Shown: in pieces, positions 41,993 to 50,109 of the stretch
Numbering within the stretch: position 1 is the stretch's first letter
Layout: every line of letters starts with the position of its first letter
Assembly (NCBI RefSeq): GCF_050433385.1
Contig: NZ_JBNPXI010000008.1
Span: 94,729 to 158,728, forward strand
Direction: 5' to 3'
From: Brassicibacter mesophilus
Lineage (GTDB): Bacteria; Bacillota; Clostridia; Tissierellales; Proteiniboraceae
Length of the DNA stretch: 64,000 nt
Made by a program: the position numbers and the translations under genes
Notes under the pieces: generated by a model
The model's input: the letters and a program-made list of their open reading frames with translations, nothing else
Told to the model about the DNA's origin: nothing
Database searches by the model: none

Positions 41993-43012
41993 TTATATAT
42001 AACTGAAGACACTTACGAGTACATAAGTTGCTAAAAGTAGGAATCCAAAAGGTCTTTTAAGACTGTCTTTTGAAACTAAGGTTCCTATTCTAAATACTGC
42101 TAGTACAAAAATCATAGCTGGAAAATATAATGTGAAGAAATCAGCGGGCACTGATACTCCCCCTTTTGTAGCTGCTATTGATGAACCCATTACAAAAAGC
42201 ACATTAAGAATATCTGCTCCTATTATATTTCCTATAGCAAGCTCTCCATGTCCTTTTAATGTAGCTGTAACTGATGTAACAAGCTCAGGTAGTGACGTTC
42301 CAAATGCAACGAGAGTTGCTGCTATTACACTGTTTGGAACATTCATTCTAATAGCTACTTCTTGGACAGTTGGAATGAGGACTTTTGAAGAAAATATTAC
42401 TAAAGCTATTCCAAACGCAAGCTTAATTAGTATTATTAACTTATTCTGTTTCTCACTTTCTTCAGAAGCTGTTGCAGCCTGTTCATCTTTTGACCCTTTA
42501 GCCCACTTGATTGATACATACATATACGCTAAAAGTAGCCCAATTAGAATAAATCCAATGTACTGAGGAAGAAGTCCTCCTTCAGTGAACATACCTCCTA
42601 TGTTACTATATGGCACTGAAAATAGAACTAACAACACACCTGCACCAAACTGAAGCCATCCATGTCTATTTACTATATCTCTCTTAATTGGGAGTGGTGA
42701 TATCATTGTAGATATACCGAGTATAAGTGCAGTATCACATATTATCGACCCAACGGCATTCCCTAAGGCCATACTTGAATTGCCTTGAAGTGCAGCAAAT
42801 ACTGAAACAGATGTTTCTGGTAATGTTGTTCCCAGGCTTACTATAGTTGCACCTATAATCATTTTAGGTATTCCCATTTCTTCTGAGAGTACTACTGAAT
42901 TATTTACCAATAAGTCCGCACCCTTGCTTAGGGTAATTAAAGTGACTACAACAATTAGTGCTAATACTGGCATAGATAAGCTAATTACTAAACCTTCAAT
43001 ATAAGCCTCCAT
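41993..43012 (-). CDS. CaCA-family cation exchanger (Na+/Ca2+-type antiporter)
   Basis: The protein is 339 residues with about ten membrane segments and the two inverted alpha repeats of the family: GATIVSLGTTLPETSVSVFA with GNAVGSIICDTALILG, and AATLVAFGTSLPELVTSVTA with GNIIGADILNVLFVMG. The acidic residues in TLPE and SLPE bind the cation. The ATG at 43012 has AAAGGAGG upstream; an in-frame ATG at 43045 lies before that site. A yybP-ykoY riboswitch in the leader suggests that Mn2+ induces it, so export of Mn2+ or Ca2+ is likely. Confidence 0.93.
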   Translation of the reverse strand: MEAYIEGLVISLSMPVLALIVVVTLITLSKGADLLVNNSVVLSEEMGIPKMIIGATIVSLGTTLPETSVSVFAALQGNSSMALGNAVGSIICDTALILGISTMISPLPIKRDIVNRHGWLQFGAGVLLVLFSVPYSNIGGMFTEGGLLPQYIGFILIGLLLAYMYVSIKWAKGSKDEQAATASEESEKQNKLIILIKLAFGIALVIFSSKVLIPTVQEVAIRMNVPNSVIAATLVAFGTSLPELVTSVTATLKGHGELAIGNIIGADILNVLFVMGSSIAATKGGVSVPADFFTLYFPAMIFVLAVFRIGTLVSKDSLKRPFGFLLLATYVLVSVFSYI

Positions 43013-43059
43013 TAACTTTTCCTCCTTTAATGTTATTGACAGCAAATTTTAAAAATAAA

Positions 43060-43093
43060 AGACCTGTGCATAACAAACGTTATACACAAGTCT
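43060..43093 (-). terminator. riboswitch-controlled terminator ahead of the exchanger
   Basis: The minus-strand hairpin AGACTTGTGTATAAC / GTTATGCACAGGTCT has a 4-nt loop and is followed by TTTATTTTT. Its 5' arm includes CTTGTG, which is also the 3' strand of the aptamer P1 helix, so folding is mutually exclusive. Confidence 0.75.
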
Positions 43094-43176
43094 CACTGTT
43101 TCAAACTAAGCCAGATAAATTAATATCATGATGTTGACTTAATTACACTTAATAAGTGCTAGTTACTCCCTTGCGA
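43085..43176 (-). promoter_or_regulatory. yybP-ykoY (Mn2+) riboswitch
   Basis: On the minus strand a P1 helix CGCAAG / CTTGTG encloses GGAGTAACTAG at the 5' side and CAGTGAGA at the 3' side, matching the conserved GGGGAGUA and GCAAGA/GUGAGA loops. The internal block GTCAACATCATGATA ... TATCTGGCTT matches the conserved GUC-CAUCGUG ... CCGGCUU arm. Binding would sequester CTTGTG from the terminator and turn expression on. Confidence 0.8.
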
Positions 43177-43208
43177 TAGGATGTAATTATTAAATTTCTA
43201 CTTACTCT

Positions 43209-43237
43209 AATATATAAAATGATAGTTAAGTTGTCAA
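43209..43237 (-). promoter_or_regulatory. sigma-A promoter of the exchanger leader
   Basis: TTGACA (43237-43232) and TATATT (43214-43209) are 17 nt apart, about 30 nt ahead of the aptamer. Confidence 0.75.
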
Positions 43238-43385
43238 GATAAATTATTTTAAAGTTAAGGTTATGCTTACACGTTAATGGAGTTATATAGTATAATCTTG
43301 TATCTAATTATAACATCAGTATTGTAATTATGTCCTTAAAATATTCGTTCTTAATAAATGATAAATATTCCTATTATTTGTTAAG

Positions 43386-44369
43386 TTATACTTCTAGTCC
43401 TTCATTCAAAATCATTTCTCTATCATATTCTATGTTATTACCAACTGTAGTTAAATAGTCTCCAGCTAAAGCAGCATTTACACCAGCTCTAAATCCAATA
43501 TTCTGCTTATGACCAAGAGCCTTTCTTCCACCTGCATATCTTATAAATGCTGTAGGTATAACAAATCTATATATTGCCATTGTTTTTAGTATTTCAGAAG
43601 GCGTCAGAGGCTTTGAAGTTTCTAGTGGAGTTCCTTTTATTGGATTTAAAACATTTACCGGAATAGAATGAACTCCTAGGTTTCTTATTTCTAGTATCAT
43701 ATTTACTCTGTCTTCTTCAGTTTCGCCCATTCCTATGATTCCTCCACAGCAAATATCCATCCCTGCAGCTGTAACATTTTTAATAGTATCTATTCTATCT
43801 TCATAAGTATGTGTAGTACATATTTTCGAATAATATTCTCTGCTAGTTTCAATATTATGATGATACATAGTTACCCCGGCTTCTTTAAGCCTTTTTGCTT
43901 GTTCATATGTTATTATTCCATGAGATGCACATATCTTAAGCTTTGTTTGCTGACTAAGCTTTCTATATATGTCAGCTAACCTATCTAAATCGCCTTTTGA
44001 TACCCCCTTACCACTAGTAACTAGCGAAAATCTATGGGCACCTTTACTCTCCATTTCGAGAGCCCTTTCAAGTATCTTATCATAATCTAATAGTGAGTAT
44101 TCATTTACTCCGGTACTATAATGAACTGACTGTGCACAATATTTGCAGTCCTCTGAGCACTTTCCCGATTTAACATTCATTATAGTACATAGATCTGCTT
44201 TTTTTCCTGCAAAGCTCTCTCTGATTTTATTTGCTCCTTTATATAAAACCTCCAAAGCTCCGATATCATTTTCATCAATATTAATAAGCTTTATGCACTC
44301 TTCATATGTTATTTCTCCACCATCCAATATTCTTTCTACGACACTATATATATAGTCCTTCATATCCAT
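43386..44369 (-). CDS. bioB: biotin synthase (radical SAM)
   Basis: The protein is 327 residues. It inserts sulfur into dethiobiotin. The radical-SAM cluster cysteines are C71, C75 and C78 in KSGKCSEDCKYCAQS; other family blocks are YHHNIETSREYYSKI, CCGGIIGMGE and IPVNVLNPIKGTPL, plus the conserved Arg near RYAGGRKAL. It follows bioY by 15 bp under a BirA operator. No other bio genes are nearby, so the cell may import biotin and salvage dethiobiotin. Confidence 0.97.
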   Translation of the reverse strand: MDMKDYIYSVVERILDGGEITYEECIKLINIDENDIGALEVLYKGANKIRESFAGKKADLCTIMNVKSGKCSEDCKYCAQSVHYSTGVNEYSLLDYDKILERALEMESKGAHRFSLVTSGKGVSKGDLDRLADIYRKLSQQTKLKICASHGIITYEQAKRLKEAGVTMYHHNIETSREYYSKICTTHTYEDRIDTIKNVTAAGMDICCGGIIGMGETEEDRVNMILEIRNLGVHSIPVNVLNPIKGTPLETSKPLTPSEILKTMAIYRFVIPTAFIRYAGGRKALGHKQNIGFRAGVNAALAGDYLTTVGNNIEYDREMILNEGLEV

Positions 44370-44384
44370 GAAAATCTCCCCTTG

Positions 44385-44957
44385 TTATTTTGGCCTCACT
44401 AGTGCAACATATCCAGCTTTTCTTAGTACTGGAATTATTTTAACTGATGTTAATGCAACTAAAATACTAAATATTAAGTCTGATGTAATGTATGGAATAA
44501 ATCCTACTTTGATTGCAGTGACAAAGCTAATAGGAGTTGAAGCGACCCTATTTACTATAAAATAAAGATACGGAACACCTACCAAATAGACTATAGCAAG
44601 ACCTGAAAGAACAGGTATTAGTATTTTAGTAAATGTAATTTTTTGAAGCCTTTCAGTAAATAATCCAATTATAAATGCACATCCAATAAATCCAAGCAAA
44701 TATCCAAAAGTAGGCTGAAGTACATATGAAATCCCTCCCCCTTTTGTAAATATAGGAATTCCTACTAATCCTATTCCTACATACAAGAGCTGAGAGTACA
44801 AACCATGCTTAGCTCCTAAAAATATACCTGAATATGCGCAAAATAGAAACTGAAGTGTAAATGGAACTAGTGGAGTTGGAATTTGAATAAATGCTCCAAC
44901 CGCAGTAAGTGCTGCAAATAGAGAAATAAGAACCATATCACGTGTTTTAAACTTCAT
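44385..44957 (-). CDS. bioY: biotin transporter substrate-binding subunit BioY
   Basis: The protein is 190 residues with six membrane segments. The BioY signatures are LGAKHGLYSQLLYVGIGLVG, GGGISYVLQPTFGYLLGFI and VGVPYLYFI. It binds biotin as the S component of an ECF transporter; the energy-coupling genes are not here. It is first in an operon with bioB and carries the BirA box in its promoter. Confidence 0.96.
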   Translation of the reverse strand: MKFKTRDMVLISLFAALTAVGAFIQIPTPLVPFTLQFLFCAYSGIFLGAKHGLYSQLLYVGIGLVGIPIFTKGGGISYVLQPTFGYLLGFIGCAFIIGLFTERLQKITFTKILIPVLSGLAIVYLVGVPYLYFIVNRVASTPISFVTAIKVGFIPYITSDLIFSILVALTSVKIIPVLRKAGYVALVRPK

Positions 44958-45001
44958 AGTTACTTCCTCCTTGTGTCAATAAAAGTCTATCTATGATAAT
45001 G

Positions 45002-45057
45002 ATTTTATAATCTCTTAAGTGTATTGTCAACCTTTTTTATCGTCAAGGTTGACAATA
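45002..45057 (-). promoter_or_regulatory. BirA operator overlapping the bioYB promoter
   Basis: TATTGTCAACC (45022-45032) and GGTTGACAATA (45047-45057) are exact complements with a 14-nt spacer, the biotin-box form TTGT-AACC-N14/15-GGTT-ACAA. The proximal arm contains the -35 TTGACA (45030-45025), and TAAAAT (45007-45002) lies 17 nt downstream. Biotin-bound BirA would block this promoter. Confidence 0.88.
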
Positions 45058-45071
45058 TGTAATAAAAAAAA

Positions 45072-45099
45072 CTATAACGGCTTAGTTAGCCGGTTATAG
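45072..45099 (-). terminator. intrinsic terminator of the orphan response regulator gene
   Basis: The stem CTATAACGGCT / AGCCGGTTATAG (one unpaired base) has a short loop and is followed by TTTTTTTT on the minus strand, 8 nt past the stop codon. Confidence 0.85.
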
Positions 45100-45106
45100 C
45101 CTTTGT

Positions 45107-45799
45107 TCAGTCTTCTTTTTTCCATCTATATCCATAACCCCAAATAGTTTTTATATATTTAGGATTTGACGAATCTTCTTCAACTTTTTGTCTCAGTCGT
45201 CTAATATTTACATCAACAATTTTAGGATCACCAAAATAATTTTGTCCCCATACACTATCAAGTATTTGTTCCCTACTTAGTGATTGATCTTCATTTTCTA
45301 TTAATAGCTTCATGATTAAATACTCAGTCTGTGTAAGTTCTATCTCTTCACCATTTTTAGATATAGCTCTCCCGTCAATGTCTAATTTAAATGGTCCTGA
45401 AATGATATTCTCAGATTTTTTACCTTTCAATAACTCCACTCTTCTAACTAAAGCATCTATTCTAGCTACTAATTCAGCTGGACTGAAAGGTTTTACAACA
45501 TAGTCGTCTGCTCCCATTGATAATCCATTTATCTTATCCATTTCCTGAGATTTGGCTGTAAGCATTATAATCCCTGTTGTCTCATTCATTTCTCTGATAT
45601 TCCTGCATACCTCAAACCCATCAATCCCAGGAAGCATAACGTCTAAGACTGCTATATCTATATCTTTATTTTTTTGTGCTACTTCAAGAGCCTGCTCTCC
45701 AGTCTCTGCCTCAATAACATCATATCCTGCTCTTTTAAGATTTATAACAATGAATCCTCTTATATCCGCTTCATCCTCTAAAACAAGAACCCTGCTCAT
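45107..45799 (-). CDS. OmpR/PhoB-family response regulator without adjacent kinase
   Basis: The protein is 230 residues. The receiver carries E9-D-E, D53 (AVLDVMLPGIDG) and the Lys of DDYVVKPF. The winged helix carries LTQTEYLIMKLLI and IVDVNIRRLRQKVEED. It is monocistronic with its own terminator, and no histidine kinase lies within several kilobases, so it is an orphan in this window. It is probably phosphorylated by a kinase encoded elsewhere. Confidence 0.94.
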   Translation of the reverse strand: MSRVLVLEDEADIRGFIVINLKRAGYDVIEAETGEQALEVAQKNKDIDIAVLDVMLPGIDGFEVCRNIREMNETTGIIMLTAKSQEMDKINGLSMGADDYVVKPFSPAELVARIDALVRRVELLKGKKSENIISGPFKLDIDGRAISKNGEEIELTQTEYLIMKLLIENEDQSLSREQILDSVWGQNYFGDPKIVDVNIRRLRQKVEEDSSNPKYIKTIWGYGYRWKKED

Positions 45800-45960
45800 A
45801 TCTATTCCTCCAATCTTTTTTATAACGAATTGGACAACTTATGACTATATAAATAATAATATGATTATCAACAAAAAGGGTTACAAAAGTATTAATATTT
45901 ATCGTCATGAATATTATATGCATTTAACGTAAGTAAATACAATTAAATAGTAACAGGAAA

Positions 45961-45986
45961 AAACAGCAGACATTCGTCTCCTGTTT
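45961..45986 (-). terminator. intrinsic terminator of the yjjI-yjjW operon
   Basis: AAACAG / CTGTTT and an inner AGAC / GTCT stem stack around an ATTC tetraloop. The minus strand continues TTTTTTCC. It touches the yjjW stop codon. Confidence 0.75.
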
Positions 45987-46822
45987 TACACAACTATAAC
46001 ATTTTTACATCCATTTGTTACTGCGATTTTACTTAAGTTCCCCATCATTTCGTCAGATGGAACATAGCTTTTTATCATATCAGTACGTACCCCTAGTGGT
46101 CTGTATTTTATTATTTTATATCTAATTTCTGGATTTAATGAAGCTATTAGCTTGCTTATCTGATCTACATTACAGCTATTATCAAGCATTTCTGGAACTA
46201 TAACTGTTCTAATCTCATAAAGCTTGCTTAATTTTGCAAGATACTTTATGTTCTCGATCACTATATCATTATCTTTGCCTGTAAGCATCTTGTGCTCACT
46301 TGGGTCAAACGACTTCATGTCCACCATTGCCATATCCATAGTATCTACTAGCGCTTTTTCCTGTTTTAATGGTATTGATCCATTAGTATCTATAAATGAA
46401 GTAAGTCCCATCTTCTTAACTTCCTTAAATAGATCTACTAGAAATTTCGATTGAAGTGTACATTCTCCTCCAGAAACTGTTATTCCTGATATGAATGATT
46501 TTACTTTGTGTATTTCATTTAAGACCTGGTCTACTGACATTAGTACAGCCTTAGGTTTACTATTCCTATTACAAGCTTTTAAGCATAAATCGCACTGACT
46601 GCAAATATCTTTATTCCAAAGTACTTCACCATCATTCATTGCCAATGCACCATGAGGGCATGCTTTCACACATGCTCCACAGCTAATACAAACATTTATA
46701 GTTTCAGGGTTATGACAATATAAGCAATTAAAATTACACCCTTGAAGAAATATAGCAGTTCTATTACCAGGTCCATCAACAGAACTAAATGGAATTATTT
46801 TACTTATTAATCCTTTATTCAT
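45986..46822 (-). CDS. yjjW: YjjW-type glycyl radical enzyme activase
   Basis: The protein is 278 residues. The radical-SAM motif is QGCNFNCLYCHNPET (about 28-42), binding the [4Fe-4S] cluster that cleaves SAM. A ferredoxin-like insert with two four-Cys clusters follows: CISCGACVKACPHGA and CSQCDLCLKACN. The G-rich SAM site is TVSGGECTLQ. It generates the glycyl radical on the enzyme encoded just upstream, whose gene it overlaps by 8 bp. The two-cluster insert is typical of PflA-like activases other than PflA itself. Confidence 0.93.
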   Translation of the reverse strand: MNKGLISKIIPFSSVDGPGNRTAIFLQGCNFNCLYCHNPETINVCISCGACVKACPHGALAMNDGEVLWNKDICSQCDLCLKACNRNSKPKAVLMSVDQVLNEIHKVKSFISGITVSGGECTLQSKFLVDLFKEVKKMGLTSFIDTNGSIPLKQEKALVDTMDMAMVDMKSFDPSEHKMLTGKDNDIVIENIKYLAKLSKLYEIRTVIVPEMLDNSCNVDQISKLIASLNPEIRYKIIKYRPLGVRTDMIKSYVPSDEMMGNLSKIAVTNGCKNVIVV

Positions 46823-48308
46823 TTTTTCTCACTTTTCTTTCTAGTATTCTAGCATTATTTGCAGCTCCAAGTCCTAGTACCACTGTATCCTGTAATACCT
46901 GTTCACCTTTAGCAAGCTTCTCCATATCTGATCTTTTAACAAGATATCCTGTTATCCTTATCACATCACAATCAGAAGAATATAGAGAAAAATATCTCAT
47001 TTTTTCCCTAAATGCTCCTTTTATAATATCTAGTATAAACTCAGGATTTTTCTTAACTGTAGTATCAAAGTTAAATATGTCACCTATACCAGATGGGAAG
47101 AATCTATGAAACTTAGCTGATTGAATCACATGCTGATGAAGCTCTGGTTCTTCTCCTATAGGAATCCTACATCCAGGACTTATACCATAGTCTGTTTCAA
47201 TACCTACTTGTGCATGAAGCAAGTATCTACCATTTGTTATTCCACAATATTTGTTATTGTGCTTATTAACTTCTTCATATAATTTTTCTATAATACGATA
47301 GCCTAATTCATTTGCTTTTTCACTATGTCCAAATCTGTGCTTTTGTTCATCAGAACCAATGAAGTGATTTACACATTCAGCAAGCCCAAACATTCCAAAC
47401 ATAGCTGTAAATCTATCTTTGTGAAGTAGTCCTTCTTTTACAAGGAAATGATGATCAAAAAATCCACTTTCTTCAACTATAAATTTAACTCTTTCATCCA
47501 TATATCCTGTCATTTTCTTTACTGCATCAGGTAACACTTCACTCATAAAGTCTTCTTCATTTTTTGCTTTTTTTGCAAGTCCTGCAAGGTTTAATCTAAC
47601 TAATGTATAGCTTCCACCACCTATAGTAAGTCCATTATAACAGCTTACTATTGCGTAGTTGTTGTTAAACTCTTCTGAAAACATCTCATGATTTGCAAAG
47701 CTTGGCTTTGCAGTGATCAGAGCTGTGTTTACTGCATCAATTGCAAAGTCATCTGGAGTGTTTAAGCTGTACTTTAGCGTAATGTTAGGTATAGCGTGCT
47801 GAAGCTCTCTTTCTGCCTTTAATATAAGTCTTCCTGCCTTAGTATCATTAGGTCCTATGTTAGCATGGCAGAATGAGTCTGTAATTGTTCTATCTATATG
47901 TGCCAAAAATAGCTTAATTGCTTTATAAGCTTCTTCTTCATCTTCTATGAATGGCTCAAGCAATGTATCAATATTTCCTACGTATACTGGAAATGATGTT
48001 ATAGAAGGAACATGCTTATAAAGGATTAATAGACTGTTAACTGCCTCCCATATATCTTTTGGAGGTTTTATTCCTAAAAATTCGCTGCCATTTTTCATGA
48101 ATTTTTCATAATCTGGTACTATATACCTCGGTCTATATGGTGCATGACCTTCATTAAGGTCACAAATAATTTTTTCATCTCTATAATGCTGCGCTTCATC
48201 ACTAATATTAAGCACATTTAAGCTGTTTTCAGCTGCTCTTGCAAGTGCTAAAACCTTTTGTTCATAGGTTAAAGTATTGTCTTTAATAATATTTAAAATG
48301 TTATCCAT
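46815..48308 (-). CDS. yjjI: YjjI-family glycine radical enzyme, function unknown
   Basis: The protein is about 497 residues. The glycyl radical loop is near the C-terminus in DVIRITGYLVKRSDME, where Gly in RITGY would carry the radical. The rest has the family blocks HAPYRPRYIVPDYEKFM, SFPVYVGNIDTLLEPF and GGGSYTLVRLNLAGLAKKA. It is shorter than PFL or diol dehydratases (about 750-850), as is usual for YjjI. No reaction is established for this family. The ATG at 48308 has GGAG 8 nt upstream. Its activase overlaps the 3' end. Confidence 0.92.
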   Translation of the reverse strand: MDNILNIIKDNTLTYEQKVLALARAAENSLNVLNISDEAQHYRDEKIICDLNEGHAPYRPRYIVPDYEKFMKNGSEFLGIKPPKDIWEAVNSLLILYKHVPSITSFPVYVGNIDTLLEPFIEDEEEAYKAIKLFLAHIDRTITDSFCHANIGPNDTKAGRLILKAERELQHAIPNITLKYSLNTPDDFAIDAVNTALITAKPSFANHEMFSEEFNNNYAIVSCYNGLTIGGGSYTLVRLNLAGLAKKAKNEEDFMSEVLPDAVKKMTGYMDERVKFIVEESGFFDHHFLVKEGLLHKDRFTAMFGMFGLAECVNHFIGSDEQKHRFGHSEKANELGYRIIEKLYEEVNKHNNKYCGITNGRYLLHAQVGIETDYGISPGCRIPIGEEPELHQHVIQSAKFHRFFPSGIGDIFNFDTTVKKNPEFILDIIKGAFREKMRYFSLYSSDCDVIRITGYLVKRSDMEKLAKGEQVLQDTVVLGLGAANNARILERKVRKNE

Positions 48309-48398
48309 TATTCTCACTCCATCTAAAGTATAATATTTATATGTTTATACCCTTAGTTTATGTCTTAACTCAAATGGTAAACTACCTACTATATAATT

Positions 48399-48427
48399 AT
48401 TTTATAATTTATATAATGATTTGACAA
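48399..48427 (-). promoter_or_regulatory. sigma-A promoter of the yjjI operon
   Basis: TTGTCA (48427-48422) and TAAAAT (48404-48399) are 17 nt apart, about 90 nt ahead of the yjjI start. Confidence 0.5.
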
Positions 48428-48471
48428 ATAAAGAATAACGATTGTAAGAAACCGTCATTATAATATTATAT

Positions 48472-49704
48472 CTATTCTAGTTTATATGTGTCATATTTAC
48501 CTTCTAGTATATAGTAAAAAGGGTACGAAAACTGTATACTGTGGAATTTCCATTGACTACTTTCTTTAATTAGCATACCCTCAAATCTAAATGGCCATAG
48601 AAATTCCTCTCCTATAGCTGTCTCCATGATTACTCTGGAAATATCTCTGTTTATTTTAAATAGTTTATCTTTTGAAGGAATATTTAAATCGCATATGCTT
48701 TTAATATTATCTATCTCTTTCATTATAGCTTCATTCTCCGATATTGTACTTTTTATTATTCCTCCTAGTGTTACCCAAGCTGTTTCTCCTTCTATATTTA
48801 TAATTCCCAAATCCTTTTCTAACTCTATTTTATCCCATATTTGACTGTGCTGATTAATCGCATTTGCTATATCATCTGCTCCTTTATACCATGTTTCATC
48901 GGTATCAATCAACATAATTTTATCTGTGGCTGCAAAATATTTTTGTACTATATATTTACTTGAATTCTTTGTTTCACACAAATAATCTGCTTCAAAACAA
49001 GATAACATGTCCTTAATTTCGTTAAATTCAACCCTATCCTTACCATCTACATAGGCTTTAAGCTTCTGCCTTTCTTCTTTATTAAAATTTTTATAATCTA
49101 ACATGCTAGTCATTCTAACCTCTGGGTAACTAGGCATAGGAAGAGAAAACTGCATATACCTAAACTTCCATTTACCATTATTAACCACTACACCTGTTAT
49201 TCTGAGCGGATAATTATTAATTTTAGTTTCTTGTTTGTTTTGTCCAAAGGTATGAGCTATTATCCACTTTAATTTTGTAAGTCTTTCTTTTAATGTTAAT
49301 CCACTAAACTCGTTATCTTCTGTAAAATACTCTTTAACAAGCTGAACATACCTGCCATATCTTTCTTCGCTGTCTTCAAACTCATATTTCACAGTACCAC
49401 GTAAAGCTATCCAAGCTGTGTTGTCATTAAATGTTATAATAGGATTTTCAGTATCAATTCTCACATCTCCCCAGTATTCCCAGTCTGATTCTACTAATTC
49501 CTTTGCTTCGTCAAAGCCTAAACACCATTCACCATCACTGGTACCTAGTATGGCAACATCATTCCCTTGTTCAAAAATATCATTCATATAATTATCTATT
49601 ATATTTCTATCTCTTCTTATATACCCTTGCTGAAATTTATCTATCAAGTCCTTTATTTGCTGTATCTGTGTGCTGACATTTATTTTATTATTTTGTTTTT
49701 TCAT
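48472..49704 (-). CDS. tandem SnoaL/NTF2-like protein
   Basis: The protein is 410 residues with no signal peptide. Two similar halves are seen. Each has an N-terminal helix, a DWE/TDETWYKG-type polar turn (GTSDGEWCLGFDEAKELV and IDTDETWYKGADDIANAI), a strand AWIALRGTVKYEF / AWVTLGGIIKSTI, and a closing strand pair NGKWKFRYMQFSLPMP / SSQWKFHSIQFSYPFY. This is the SnoaL-like/DUF4440 fold used for binding or isomerising small ligands. Role unknown. Its most striking feature is the 280-nt structured leader with a leader peptide and terminator. Confidence 0.75.
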   Translation of the reverse strand: MKKQNNKINVSTQIQQIKDLIDKFQQGYIRRDRNIIDNYMNDIFEQGNDVAILGTSDGEWCLGFDEAKELVESDWEYWGDVRIDTENPIITFNDNTAWIALRGTVKYEFEDSEERYGRYVQLVKEYFTEDNEFSGLTLKERLTKLKWIIAHTFGQNKQETKINNYPLRITGVVVNNGKWKFRYMQFSLPMPSYPEVRMTSMLDYKNFNKEERQKLKAYVDGKDRVEFNEIKDMLSCFEADYLCETKNSSKYIVQKYFAATDKIMLIDTDETWYKGADDIANAINQHSQIWDKIELEKDLGIINIEGETAWVTLGGIIKSTISENEAIMKEIDNIKSICDLNIPSKDKLFKINRDISRVIMETAIGEEFLWPFRFEGMLIKESSQWKFHSIQFSYPFYYILEGKYDTYKLE

Positions 49705-49784
49705 ATAATTACCCCCTATTAATTTTTTAGCTTTTACAGTTTTGCTAGCTTAAAGACAACAGATTATACAGCAAAAACAAAAAA

Positions 49785-49814
49785 GCTGTAAATGAACAAC
49801 TATTCATTTACAGC
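49785..49814 (-). terminator. terminator at the end of a structured leader
   Basis: A 12-bp perfect stem GCTGTAAATGAA / TTCATTTACAGC with a 6-nt loop is followed on the minus strand by TTTTTTGTTTTTG. It lies 80 nt ahead of the SnoaL-like gene, so it would stop most transcripts unless relieved. Confidence 0.88.
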
Positions 49815-50020
49815 CTGCTGAGCCATCAGTTCGTCTGAGCATGTAAAAACAAATATAAGCATATTTAGCGAATATTCTGTAAGCATGCTATTTTATTGCA
49901 CGACAGTATAGCTTAAAGGCACATAATGTTGTCCTTAACCTTCTAACAATAATCTGCAAGGCACGACAAATGCACCTTATAAAAGGCAATGTCTAAACCA
50001 TCACAAACATTAAAATTAGA

Positions 50021-50044
50021 TTATCTGTTAAGAACAACTATCAT
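50021..50044 (-). CDS. leader peptide, 7 aa (MIVVLNR)
   Basis: ATG-ATA-GTT-GTT-CTT-AAC-AGA-TAA lies 7 nt behind a perfect AGGAGG (50057-50052). It is the only plausible translation start in the leader. Its codons 3-6 form one strand of the 12-bp leader helix, so a stalled ribosome would open that helix. The Ile-Val-Val-Leu run could respond to branched-chain aminoacyl-tRNA supply or to a ribosome-targeting drug. Confidence 0.5.
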   Translation of the reverse strand: MIVVLNR

Positions 50045-50073
50045 GACACAACCTCCTCAAAACTATTTGTAAC

Positions 50074-50102
50074 ATTATACCACATAGTGTTTTATATGTA
50101 AA
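50074..50102 (-). promoter_or_regulatory. sigma-A promoter of the structured leader
   Basis: TTTACA (50102-50097) and a perfect TATAAT (50079-50074) are 17 nt apart, directly after the KAS III-like gene. The predicted start is near 50067. Confidence 0.8.
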
Positions 50103-50109
50103 TTATTTA

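Larger units (their letters stand above)
49785..50067 (-). ncRNA. structured 5' leader or small RNA, class not recognised
   Basis: A transcript starting near 50067 would be about 283 nt up to the terminator. Visible pairing: GTTGTTCTTAAC (50038-50027) with GTTAAGGACAAC (49939-49928), 12 bp, extended by CATGAT/ATTATG across one bulge; inside it ATAATCT with AGATTAT, and GACA-CCTT ... AAGG-TGTC; then AAGCTAT ... ATAGC. The octamer TGTCGTGC occurs twice. The 5' strand of the main helix is codons 3-6 of a leader peptide. I do not match it to any riboswitch, T-box, 6S, tmRNA or RNase P pattern. Confidence 0.6.

Noticed and set aside
49785..50067. Assignment of the structured leader to 6S RNA, tmRNA, RNase P RNA, T-box or a known riboswitch
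   Set aside because: None of the hallmark sequences of those RNAs is present, and a leader peptide plus terminator ahead of a gene fits attenuation better.
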